DNA from: Pukyongia sp963768085
GTDB lineage: Bacteria > Bacteroidota > Bacteroidia > Flavobacteriales > Flavobacteriaceae
Assembly (NCBI GenBank): GCA_963768085.1
Contig: CAVYGO010000002.1
Coordinates: forward strand, 248,001-312,000
Reading direction: 5' to 3'
DNA length: 64,000 bases
Below, one piece after another: positions 8,309-17,000 of this stretch; the stretch's first letter is position 1, and every line of letters starts with the position of its first letter. Made by a program: the position numbers and the translations under genes. The notes under the pieces were generated by a model. The model did not search any database, was not told the DNA's origin, and worked only from the letters and a program-made list of their open reading frames with translations.

Positions 8309-8675
8309 ATGTAACAGTTTTCACCATTACAAACAATATTTTCAATCCCAAAATTCAAACAAACTACCAATTCAAGTAGCCCGGGAACCGGGCGGAGTTT
8401 ATACTGAGCCTGTCGAAGGGCTACACCCCGATGTAACAGTTTTCACCATTACAAACAATATTTTCAATCCCAAAATTCAAACAAACTACCAATTCAAGTA
8501 GCCCGGGAACCGGGCGGAGTTTATACTGAGCCTGTCGAAGGGCTACACCCCGATGTAACAGTTTTCACCATTACAAACAATATTTTCAATCCCAAAATTC
8601 AAACAAACTACCAATTCAAGTAGCCCGGGAACCGGGCGGAGTTTATACTGAGCCTGTCGAAGGGCTACACCCCGA
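8299..8675. repeat. Three exact 122 bp tandem units carrying the tRNA-Pro leader and 5' end
   Basis: Units start at 8299, 8421 and 8543, with a partial fourth at 8665-8675; by eye the three are identical. Each holds the first bases of tRNA-Pro (minus strand CGGGGTGTAGC), its 5' leader, a GCCCGG-GAA-CCGGGC hairpin, and the motif ACTGAGCCTGTCGAAG. Compared with the real gene, AACCGGGC and GCTACACCCCG are separated by about 27 nt instead of 3, so each unit looks like a tRNA 5' segment disrupted by a small REP-like insert and then amplified. Each also carries a promoter-like CAAACAATA (for example 8330-8338) reading toward tRNA-Pro. Confidence 0.9.
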
Positions 8676-8737
8676 ATAACAGCTTAGGCTGAAATCAAAA
8701 TTGAAAACCTATCGTTGAATACTAGCTAGGAAATTGC

Positions 8738-8820
8738 GGAGAGACCGGGATTCGAACCCGGGCAACGGTTGCCCGTTGACAGATTAGCAATCTGCTCCAT
8801 TACCACTCTGGCACCTCTCC
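8738..8820 (-). tRNA. tRNA-Ser (GCU)
   Basis: Minus-strand class II tRNA of 83 nt with acceptor stem GGAGAGG/TCTCTCC, anticodon loop TTGCTAA (anticodon GCU, Ser), a long variable arm (CAACGG/CCGTTG) and T-loop GGTTCGAATCC. It lies upstream of the 122 bp array and tRNA-Pro on the same strand, so one transcript from its promoter could run through all three. Confidence 0.95.
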
Positions 8821-8854
8821 AATACGATTAAGAACATACGCCCAAACGCGGATG

Positions 8855-8886
8855 CAAATGTAACTTTTCAATTACATTCTCGCAAA
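8855..8886 (-). promoter_or_regulatory. Bacteroidota-type promoter of tRNA-Ser
   Basis: On the minus strand, TTTG (8883-8886) and TACATTTG (8855-8862) are separated by exactly 20 nt. This matches the Bacteroidota sigma consensus TTTG-N19/20-TAnnTTTG. Predicted initiation is about 25-30 nt before the tRNA 5' end. Confidence 0.75.
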
Positions 8887-8893
8887 CAAATAA

Positions 8894-9481
8894 TCAGTTT
8901 TTAGTATCCGATTTTTCAATACAACCCAGGTTGTTTATGAAATATTCCCTGGGATAAATAGGCAGGTCAATTGCCGGGTTGCTTAGCACCGATTTAAGTT
9001 TAAAATCAAAATTGGTATTCATGCTCGAAATACGCATTGTCTCAATGGGAGATCTCTTGAGCTTTTCAGCACTTTCGCCATTTATAAAAAAGGCGGCTTC
9101 CGATGTGCTATTGTCCAACTGATCCTCATGATCCGTCTGTCTGCCACAATTTACTTCATCCAGGTAGGGGAGTGATACGAAACTACCGTCTAAAAGTTTG
9201 AAGGTGATCCTGCTCTTGCGGTCGAAACACATAATAGGTGGCATTTCTAACGCATTCAGGGAAATTTGCAACACTAAACTAGAGAGATCTGACTCCCGCA
9301 TCAAAGAAAAATAAATAAAAGCACTTTGCGTGTTCGATAACTCATATTCTACAAGCACTTCCTGGGTGAGCTTGAATTGTTCATCTTCCATATCCACATT
9401 GATCTTATAGCTGCAATCATCTTGTCCATGAATTGCTCCCGTCATGATAAACATTAATAATATGGCAAATACATTTCTCAT
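8894..9481 (-). CDS. Secreted protein of unknown function
   Basis: 195 residues if started at ATG 9481, which overlaps the stop of the upstream methyltransferase gene in an ATGA junction. A start six codons earlier is possible but less natural. It has a signal peptide (MRNVFAILLMFIMTGAIHGQ) and then a soluble domain with three or four cysteines (DDCSYKINVDMEDEQFKLTQ and later NLGCIEKSD). I do not recognise a family. It is the last gene of the minus-strand operon beginning with tsaD and may simply ride on it. Confidence 0.6.
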   Translation of the reverse strand: MRNVFAILLMFIMTGAIHGQDDCSYKINVDMEDEQFKLTQEVLVEYELSNTQSAFIYFSLMRESDLSSLVLQISLNALEMPPIMCFDRKSRITFKLLDGSFVSLPYLDEVNCGRQTDHEDQLDNSTSEAAFFINGESAEKLKRSPIETMRISSMNTNFDFKLKSVLSNPAIDLPIYPREYFINNLGCIEKSDTKN

Positions 9482-10671
9482 GTTGTAGTTTTTTCGCAAA
9501 GTAACATCATTTTTTCATCAGATCCTGAAGTGGTGAAGAATACATATTTATCACCTCCGTCTTTAATTTTCCAACGCTTTTTAAGTGCTTCCACAGTTTC
9601 AGGAAAATTTCGGATCGCGATATTGGCTTTATCAAAAGTAATGCCAGCGCGCATATCTTTTTTGTTATATGGGACTTTATTAATTATTCTGAATCTACGA
9701 CCGGGAAATTCAATGAGTTCATCACTAGTATACAAATGTGTATGCTTGCCAAGCTTTGAAATCCCAAAGCACTCCGAAATCATCGAAAAACCACCACTTT
9801 TCAATATAGCTCCATTTGGTTCATATAAATATTCCATGGGTTCAGCGTAGGTCGCAACTCCTTTACTTCCGTAATTGAACACAAAAATTTCCTTGTCCGA
9901 TCGGTTAAAATTGACGGTGGTAATAGAAGGTTCAATCGGGACAAGCTTCTTCAATAACCACAGCACTTCCTTAACTTCATTTTGAACTGCTACAATGTGA
10001 ATATCACTTACATATTTCAATGCTTTTACCCCAATCGAAATATCAAGCATGGGTGAAGTTTTAATAAGCAGTTCCGAAGTACGTTCCATCAAATATTCCA
10101 AATGCTCTGCGATGTTAGGAACACAGTCTTCCAGGAAAAACACTTTCCCCTTGGCATCATGACGCCTCGAGGGATCTACATAGATCAGGTCATAATGACC
10201 ATCTTCAACACCCTTTATACCGTCCGAATTATAAAATTTGACATTTGTACTACCTAATTGTCCTAAATTATAACGGGCGATATCCGAGACATCTTCGTTT
10301 AATTCATAATATTCAACAGTATCGAATTCCTTAGCAAAGAAGAAACTATCTATCCCAAATCCACCGGTGATATCTGCCATTCTCTTTCCAGTCACCAGTT
10401 TGGATTTATATTCGGCCGTGATCTCCGAAGATGACTGTTCTAAATTCAGGGTAGGTGGGTAGTAGATGTTTTTAGAATGGAACCAGGTGGGTAACTTGGA
10501 TTTAGATTTCTGCCTGCTTTTTATTTGTTCCAGTAAATTTTGGGTAGAAACATCATCGAACGGGCTTCTGGAAAACGCGAGTTTAGAGATATCTCCGGAA
10601 AAATTTCTTATGAATTCCTGTACATCAGGTTTTAGAATGCTTTTATTCACCAATTCTGAAATTGAATTCAA
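9478..10671 (-). CDS. THUMP-like class I SAM-dependent methyltransferase
   Basis: 397 residues. The N-terminal domain (about 1-90) is followed by a Rossmann methyltransferase core with the SAM-binding motif ADITGGFGIDSFFFA, an acidic strand (VEYYELNEDV) and the motif YVDPSRRHDAKGK at the active site. The C-terminal third (about 300-397) matches the THUMP-like domain of this family (PF18096). Members are probable RNA methyltransferases; the substrate is unknown. Translation starts at a TTG codon 5 nt after the TrmH-family gene. Its operon partners modify tRNA or rRNA (TsaD, RsmE, TrmH family), which supports an RNA role. Confidence 0.75.
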   Translation of the reverse strand: MNSISELVNKSILKPDVQEFIRNFSGDISKLAFSRSPFDDVSTQNLLEQIKSRQKSKSKLPTWFHSKNIYYPPTLNLEQSSSEITAEYKSKLVTGKRMADITGGFGIDSFFFAKEFDTVEYYELNEDVSDIARYNLGQLGSTNVKFYNSDGIKGVEDGHYDLIYVDPSRRHDAKGKVFFLEDCVPNIAEHLEYLMERTSELLIKTSPMLDISIGVKALKYVSDIHIVAVQNEVKEVLWLLKKLVPIEPSITTVNFNRSDKEIFVFNYGSKGVATYAEPMEYLYEPNGAILKSGGFSMISECFGISKLGKHTHLYTSDELIEFPGRRFRIINKVPYNKKDMRAGITFDKANIAIRNFPETVEALKKRWKIKDGGDKYVFFTTSGSDEKMMLLCEKTTT

Positions 10672-10676
10672 AGATA

Positions 10677-11177
10677 CTATTTCAATCCGGTTAGTTGATA
10701 CAATGCGATCGCGGTAGCATGACCAACATTGATACTACTATTTTCACCGAATAGCTCAATATGCAGCACTTTATCGGCTGTTTTCAATATAGCTTCTGAA
10801 ATTCCATTTGCCTCGTTTCCAACAATTAATGCCAACTTCTCCTGCTTGTTCCATTTGAAATCTTTTATAAGTTTACTCTTCTCTGATATCTCCAGGGCTG
10901 CGATCATATAACCACCTTCCCTGAGATGTCTGGTAGTTTCAGCCAGATCTTCGGAAACGGAATAAGAAACTTTTGCCTGAGTATCGCGGGCCGTACGTTT
11001 TAATCGGGAGGATTCAAAGTCTATTTCAGCATTTCCGAAAATGATCTCCTGTACTCCAAAAGCCTCAGATATTCTGAAAAGGGAGCCTATATTGGCCGGC
11101 CCATTAACGCCATCACAAATTAGTACGATGGGGAAGTCTCGTTTGGTAAATGGCGTGGATTCGTGAGAGTGTTGCAC
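10677..11177 (-). CDS. TrmH/SpoU-family RNA 2'-O-methyltransferase
   Basis: 166 residues, the size of the minimal SPOUT methyltransferase. Motif 1 is DGVNGPANIGSLFRISEAFG, motif 2 is ALIVGNEANGISEAIL, and motif 3 is IELFGENSSINVGHATAIAL with the conserved Asn-Ser. These form the trefoil knot that binds SAM in TrmH/TrmL/RlmB enzymes, which methylate ribose 2'-OH in tRNA or rRNA. There is no N-terminal RNA-binding extension. It sits 6 nt after the DUF4159 gene in the tsaD operon. The exact target nucleotide cannot be told from sequence. Confidence 0.85.
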   Translation of the reverse strand: MQHSHESTPFTKRDFPIVLICDGVNGPANIGSLFRISEAFGVQEIIFGNAEIDFESSRLKRTARDTQAKVSYSVSEDLAETTRHLREGGYMIAALEISEKSKLIKDFKWNKQEKLALIVGNEANGISEAILKTADKVLHIELFGENSSINVGHATAIALYQLTGLK

Positions 11178-11183
11178 GATTAT

Positions 11184-11825
11184 TTAATTTTCGAAGGCGT
11201 ATTTTACAATATTGGCGCCCATACGCAAGGCTCTGAGTCTGACAGCTTCAGGATCGTTGTGAATTTCGGGATTTTCCCAACCGTCGCCCAGGTCGCTCTC
11301 ATACGTATAAAGTAGCACTAGTCGTCCCTCATGCGTAATTCCAAAAGCCTGAGGTCTGCCCCGGTCATGTTCATGAATTTTTGGGAGACCCTCCGGAAAT
11401 TTATAGCTATAACTAAAAATAGGATGGTCGCCAGGAAGCTCCTTTAATTCCTTATCCGGAAAGATCTTCACCAATTCTTTCCGAAGATATTGATCCATTC
11501 CATAGTTATCATCTATATGCAAAAACCCACCGCTCAGGAGGTAATTCCTCATGTTTTCTGCTTCTTCTGATGTAAAGAACACATTTCCGTGGCCCGTCAT
11601 GTGAACGAAGGGGAAATTAAACAAATCCACGCTACCGGGAGAAACCGTTTGAGTTTGGGTTTCAATAGCCGTATCGATCTGTTGATTGCAAAATCTTGCC
11701 AGGTTTGGTAACGCAGTCGGGTTACTATACCAATCGCCACCACCGCCGTATTTCAGTACAGCGATCTGCTGGGCATTTAACGATATGCCAACCAAAAAGA
11801 TTCCTATAAATATACCTATCCTCAT
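11184..11825 (-). CDS. DUF4159 secreted protein
   Basis: 213 residues with a signal peptide (MRIGIFIGIFLVGISLNAQ). The mature domain matches DUF4159: IAVLKYGGGGDWYSNPTALP, then FPFVHMTGHGNVFFTSEEAE, GGFLHIDDNYGMD, and YTYESDLGDGWENPEIHND near the C-terminus. DUF4159 has a class I glutamine amidotransferase-like/flavodoxin-like fold; function is unknown. Its place inside an RNA-modification operon looks like shared transcription rather than shared pathway. Confidence 0.85.
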   Translation of the reverse strand: MRIGIFIGIFLVGISLNAQQIAVLKYGGGGDWYSNPTALPNLARFCNQQIDTAIETQTQTVSPGSVDLFNFPFVHMTGHGNVFFTSEEAENMRNYLLSGGFLHIDDNYGMDQYLRKELVKIFPDKELKELPGDHPIFSYSYKFPEGLPKIHEHDRGRPQAFGITHEGRLVLLYTYESDLGDGWENPEIHNDPEAVRLRALRMGANIVKYAFEN

Positions 11826-11842
11826 AAACTCAAAAATACGAT

Positions 11843-12553
11843 TTAAACTTCATTAATAAACGCCACGCTGTGACAAGCCACAACAGCGGCCGTTTCAGTT
11901 CTCAAACGACTATTACCTAAATGAACTTCCGTGTAACCATTCGAAACAGCACTCTTAATTTCAGCAGTAGAGAAATCGCCTTCAGGGCCTATTAACAAGA
12001 TAACAGATTCCCCTTGCTTCATAGTATGTTTCAACGATCTTTTTTCTGAATCGCCACAATGTGCAATACATCTAACAGTTTCCTTATTCTCACGCTTTAA
12101 GAATTCGGTGATAGAGACAGCAGGGTTTAGTTTTGGCAGCCAGGCTTTTAATGATTGCTTCATGGCGCTTTGAAGAATCCGCTCGAAACGTTCAGGTTTA
12201 ATTACTTTTCGCTCACTATGTTCGCAAATTATCGGGGTTATTTCGGTCACCCCGATCTCGGTTGCTTTCTCTAAAAACCATTCATAGCGATCGTTTAGCT
12301 TCGTAGGTGCTACAGCAAGATGCAATTGATAGGGAAGAGGAGCTATCTCCTCATAGCTCTGGATCGAGGCTATGGACTGCTTGGGCTCAACCAGGGTTAA
12401 ATGAGCCGTAAAAATGAAACCACGACCATTTGTAATACTGAGATCATCACCGGGTTTTTTACGAAGGACTTTCGAAATGTGCCTGCTTTCATCTTTACTG
12501 AAGATGATGTCTTTAGATTCTGCACTAAGGTCGGGATGATAGAACAATTGCAT
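11843..12553 (-). CDS. rsmE: 16S rRNA (uracil(1498)-N(3))-methyltransferase
   Basis: 236 residues, normal for RsmE. It has the N-terminal PUA-like beta domain (FYHPDLSAESKDIIFSKDES, HISKVLRKKPGD) and the C-terminal SPOUT knot with IGPEGDFSTAEI and the terminal LGNSRLRTETAAVVA. RsmE methylates N3 of U1498 in 16S rRNA at the decoding centre. Its start lies 2 nt from the end of the TfoX-like gene. Confidence 0.93.
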   Translation of the reverse strand: MQLFYHPDLSAESKDIIFSKDESRHISKVLRKKPGDDLSITNGRGFIFTAHLTLVEPKQSIASIQSYEEIAPLPYQLHLAVAPTKLNDRYEWFLEKATEIGVTEITPIICEHSERKVIKPERFERILQSAMKQSLKAWLPKLNPAVSITEFLKRENKETVRCIAHCGDSEKRSLKHTMKQGESVILLIGPEGDFSTAEIKSAVSNGYTEVHLGNSRLRTETAAVVACHSVAFINEV

Positions 12554-12555
12554 GG

Positions 12556-12888
12556 CTATTCGGTTTTCGATTTAGCATGCGCGATTCCGTATTCAACCCA
12601 CTGCTGCAATTTTTCTTCGGTATCGTAACCATCTTCAGAAACAAAAATAAACTCTTTCATGGGTTTACCCGTGAAATCCATCGGATGTACGTGGGGCATG
12701 GACAATACGTGGTCCATATGCTGAGAAAGTATACGAACCATCAGCCTGTGCTTGGTTTCTCCTGCACACATCTTCCCTTTATATAAATAGCAAAAACCCC
12801 CAAACATTCGTTTTTCGGTAATATGGGAGTCCCAAGGCTGCAAAGCAGCTCTTATTCTTTTTACGATATGGTCACTTTTTTCGTCCAT
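12556..12888 (-). CDS. TfoX N-terminal domain protein
   Basis: 110 residues, a stand-alone TfoX/Sxy N-terminal domain (KRMFGGFCYLYKGKMCAG, then LMVRILSQ and MDFTGKPMKEFIFVS). In Gammaproteobacteria this domain belongs to the competence regulator TfoX/Sxy; short single-domain forms such as this are widespread and uncharacterised. Its ATG overlaps the tsaD stop by one base (TAATG), so it is translationally coupled to tsaD. Confidence 0.8.
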   Translation of the reverse strand: MDEKSDHIVKRIRAALQPWDSHITEKRMFGGFCYLYKGKMCAGETKHRLMVRILSQHMDHVLSMPHVHPMDFTGKPMKEFIFVSEDGYDTEEKLQQWVEYGIAHAKSKTE

Positions 12889-13910
12889 CAGAATTTCATT
12901 CTTGCCTGTGATATGGCATCATTGGAAGAGAACAATTGTTGTTTGTATTTTAGTTCACCCACCATCGCGATCATGGCAGCATTATCGGTACAATACTCAA
13001 ATTTCGGGATATAGGTTTTCCAGCCCAGTGACTCTTCAGCATCTCTTAATGCCTTCCGAATACCACTATTTGCCGAAACACCCCCGCCAATTGCAATTTC
13101 CCTGATGCCGGTTTTCTCAACGGCATTTTTCAGTTTATCCATTAAATAATCCACAATGGTGTATTGAAGAGAGGCACAGATATCATGAAGGTTCTCTTCA
13201 ATAAACTTCGGGTTTTCCTTCAGTTCCTTTTCAATAAAATAGAGCACGGCGGTCTTTAGTCCGCTAAAGCTAAATTGTAAGGGGCCCACTTTGGGTTTCG
13301 GAAATGGAAATCGGTGCGGGTCGCCCATTTGAGCAAACTTATCAATTAATGGTCCGCCGGGATAAGGTAATCCCAGAATTTTAGCAGATTTATCGAAAGC
13401 TTCCCCTACAGCATCATCCAGGGTTTCACCTATAATTTCCATTTCAAAATAATTGGTCACAGTCACCAATTGTGTATGGCCACCACTTATGGTTAGTGCT
13501 ATAAAAGGGAATTCAGGAGCACTTTGTTCTGATGTTTTGATAAAATGTGCCAGAATATGCGCCTGCATATGGTTTACTCCAATTAATGGTATGTCCATAC
13601 CCATGGCAAATGACTTGGAAAATGAGGCACCAACAAGCAATGAACCCATAAGTCCGGGACCCTGTGTAAAGGCTATGGCGCTTACGTCTTTTTTATCGAT
13701 ATTTGCTTTGCGTATTGCCTCATGAACGACTGGAACAATATTTTGCTGATGCGCGCGCGAAGCAAGTTCGGGAACAACACCACCGTAGGCCTCATGAATT
13801 TTCTGTGTTGCGACAACATTAGACAAAACCACACCGTTGTTAATAACAGCTGCAGCAGTGTCATCACATGAAGATTCAATGCCAAGTATATAAATGTCTT
13901 TGTCTTTCAA
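12888..13910 (-). CDS. tsaD: tRNA N6-adenosine threonylcarbamoyltransferase
   Basis: 340 residues, full length. It starts with the Kae1/TsaD signature GIESSCDDTAAAVI, has the metal-binding HMQAHILAH, the ATP-binding ISGGHTQLV, and the C-terminal GGGVSANSGIRKAL. TsaD transfers threonylcarbamoyl to A37 of ANN-decoding tRNAs together with TsaB/TsaE. The start codon is TTG. It is the first gene of a seven-gene minus-strand operon and is transcribed divergently from tamB, with only about 40 bp between them. Confidence 0.95.
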   Translation of the reverse strand: MKDKDIYILGIESSCDDTAAAVINNGVVLSNVVATQKIHEAYGGVVPELASRAHQQNIVPVVHEAIRKANIDKKDVSAIAFTQGPGLMGSLLVGASFSKSFAMGMDIPLIGVNHMQAHILAHFIKTSEQSAPEFPFIALTISGGHTQLVTVTNYFEMEIIGETLDDAVGEAFDKSAKILGLPYPGGPLIDKFAQMGDPHRFPFPKPKVGPLQFSFSGLKTAVLYFIEKELKENPKFIEENLHDICASLQYTIVDYLMDKLKNAVEKTGIREIAIGGGVSANSGIRKALRDAEESLGWKTYIPKFEYCTDNAAMIAMVGELKYKQQLFSSNDAISQARMKF

Positions 13911-14022
13911 AATAAAGGCACGTTTATTGGGTGTAAAACTAAAACATTAAAATCGTATCAAAAAACTCGGGAAAATATTACTTCGCACCATTGCTGTAAT
14001 TGTATTACTGCTCCTGCTTATT

Positions 14023-17000
14023 GTGATCATCTTATCTATTCCGGCGGTTCAAACCAAAATTGCAACAAAGGTTACCGACAATTTAAATGAAACCTACGGT
14101 ACTTCGATCTCGATTGATCGTATTGGATTAAACTGGAAAGGCGAAGTCGATATACGTGAGGTATATATAGAAGATCATCATCAGGATACATTGATCTACT
14201 CAAGGCAACTCCAAACAAATATACTGAGTGTTCCTAATCTTATTAAAGGTAAGCTTGAATTCGGAAAGATTCGTCTAACCGATAGTAAATTGTATGTAAA
14301 AACATATCAAGACGAAAAGGACGATAACTTATATATTTTTACTGAAAAGTTCAATACCGGAGAACCCAGTACCGAACCCTTCTTTTTGTTCGGTAATGAT
14401 GTCTCACTTATCAATTTGAAATTCAGGATTGGGGATGATAACCTCGAGGAGCCCGAAATCCTGGCTATAGATCGGATAAATCTCGAGGCTAAGGATTTTG
14501 AGGTAAATGGTCCCGATGTAGATGCAGACATACTTGCTTTGTCCATGCTAACTGATTTTGGTATCCAGGTGGAGAATCTATCGGCCGATTTTTCCTATTC
14601 GCTGGATGAGATGCATTTTAAAGACTTAAAACTGAATACCAGCGATTCCCAGATTTTCGGCGATGTGATTTTGGACTATTCAGAAAACGGCATGGCCGAT
14701 TTCAATAATAATGTCATTATCAGGGCCAAGCTTGAGAATTCGGTAGTCGCCACTAACGATCTGAATAACTTCTATGATGAATTTGGACCTGACCAAAAGA
14801 TCGATCTAACTGGAAATCTGGAAGGAATACTAAACGATTTCAAATTTACCGATGTTAATTTGAGAACCAGCTCATCCGGAATTCGTGGTAGTTTTCATTT
14901 TAAGAATCTCTTGAATAAGGATGAGGAATTTTCCATCACAGCCCGGAATCATGTCATTACTACCGACTATTACGATCTAAGAAGACTTATGCCTCGCCTC
15001 CTTGGAGATGTGCTTCCGAAGGAAATTAAACCCCTTGGGCGATTTAGTTTTAGCGGCACAACGACCGTGACCAATAATGAACTTATCACTTCAAGTACGC
15101 TGATCAGTAAAATTGGGAGATTGGAAACTAGTTTTGAAATGAGGAATACTACGGATATTGAAAATGCTTATTACAAAGGGGATGTCATTTTGAATAATTT
15201 CGATCTTGGGAAGATAACCGGCACAGAATCCATAGGAGAAACCACGGCTAATCTTGCGTTTGACGGACGAGGATTTACCCAGGAAACGGTCGATACGCAG
15301 ATACGAGGTACAATTGGCTCCCTCGATTTCGAAGGATATCCTTACAAAAAGATCAGTGTTTCCGGGAACTTAAAGAATCCTATTTTCGACGGTGACCTGG
15401 TGATCAACGATCCCAATCTGCAAATGGAATTTAAGGGGCTGATCGATGTGTCTAAAAAATTCAATCAGTACGACTTTGAAGCCGATGTGGAATTTGCGGA
15501 GTTAAATAATCTCAATCTTTTTAAAAGGGACAGCGTATCCGTCTTCGCGGGTAGGATCATCATGGATATGGACGGTACTACGATTAACGATGCCGAAGGA
15601 ACCATAGAATTCGTGCAGACCTTCTACCAAAATGAAGATGATGATTTTTTCTTCGATGATTTTCTTATAACCTCTTCATTCGAAGGGCTAGTAAGAACCA
15701 TCGAAATAAACTCTCCCGACATAGTGAACGGAAAAATAAAAGGTGAATTTCTGATTGAGGATGTTCCTAATCTTTTCAGAAATGGGGTAGGTAGTATTTA
15801 TGCCAATTATATTCCGAATGAAGTTACAGTCGATCAATATATAGATTACGAATTTGAAGTCTACAATAAATTAGTAGAAGTATTTGTCCCACAATTAAAA
15901 CTAGGTGAGAATACCCGTGTAAAGGGTTCTGTATCGTCCAATGAGTCTGAATTCAAACTGGACTTTCGTTCCCCGGAGATCCTTGTGCTGGACAATTATC
16001 TGGGCAAAGTGAATATCCAGGTAGACAATGATAACCCCCTGTACAACACCTATATTTCTGTGGACTCTGTAGACACTGGTAAATACCAGGTGTCTGATAT
16101 TAATGTGATTAATAAAACGCTCTTAGACACCTTATATATTCGTTCGCGTTTTAAAGGAGGTAAGAAGAAAAGAGATCTTTATAACTTCTCATTTTATCAC
16201 ACTATTAATCCTGAAGGAAGATCGGTAGTAGGCGTCAAGACCTCAGATATTACCTATAAGGACAATGTCTGGCTCATTAACAGGAATAACAACAAACTGA
16301 ACAAGATCACCTTTAGCGACAACTTCAAATATGTGAAGATCGATTCACTGGTATTAAACCACAATGATGAGTATATCAGGTTCGCTGGTATTGTGCGGGA
16401 TACTACCTATAAAAACCTTAAGCTTCAATTTCAGAATGTGAATTTTGGAAATATCGCACCGGATATCGATAGTCTGGACTTACAGGGTATAGTGAATGGT
16501 CGATTGAACTTTATTCAGAAAAGTGGTGCGTATTACCCTAACTCGAACGTGACCGTTGATGATGTAACCATCAATGATGTACCCTTTGGGGATCTTACAA
16601 TCAACATTCGCGGTAATAAAGACCTCACTAAATATGATATCAATACTACGTTAATTAATGAAAATGTTAAGTCCATCAGCGCTGTAGGCAGAATAGATGT
16701 GGCACCCGAAAATCCTCAAATTTCAATGAATGTGGATCTTGAGCGATTCAATTTGCAGGCGTTTAGCCCCTTTGGGGGTGACGTAATAACCAATATTAGA
16801 GGCTTCGCTTCCGGTAATGCGAAAGTTGTAGGGAATTATAAATCACCCAATATTCTGGGAAGGGTAGTCCTGGAGGAAAGTGGTTTGAAAATTCCCTATC
16901 TGAATACCGATTTTAATTTGGCTGAAAATACCCAGGTCATCATTACCCGGGATAAATTTGATATTGGAAAGACCACTATTTCCGATACAAAATATAATAC

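Noticed and set aside
8299..8675. CRISPR-like regular repetition
   Set aside because: The repetition is a direct 122 bp tandem with no variable spacers, and the unit contains tRNA-Pro sequence; there are no cas genes in the window.
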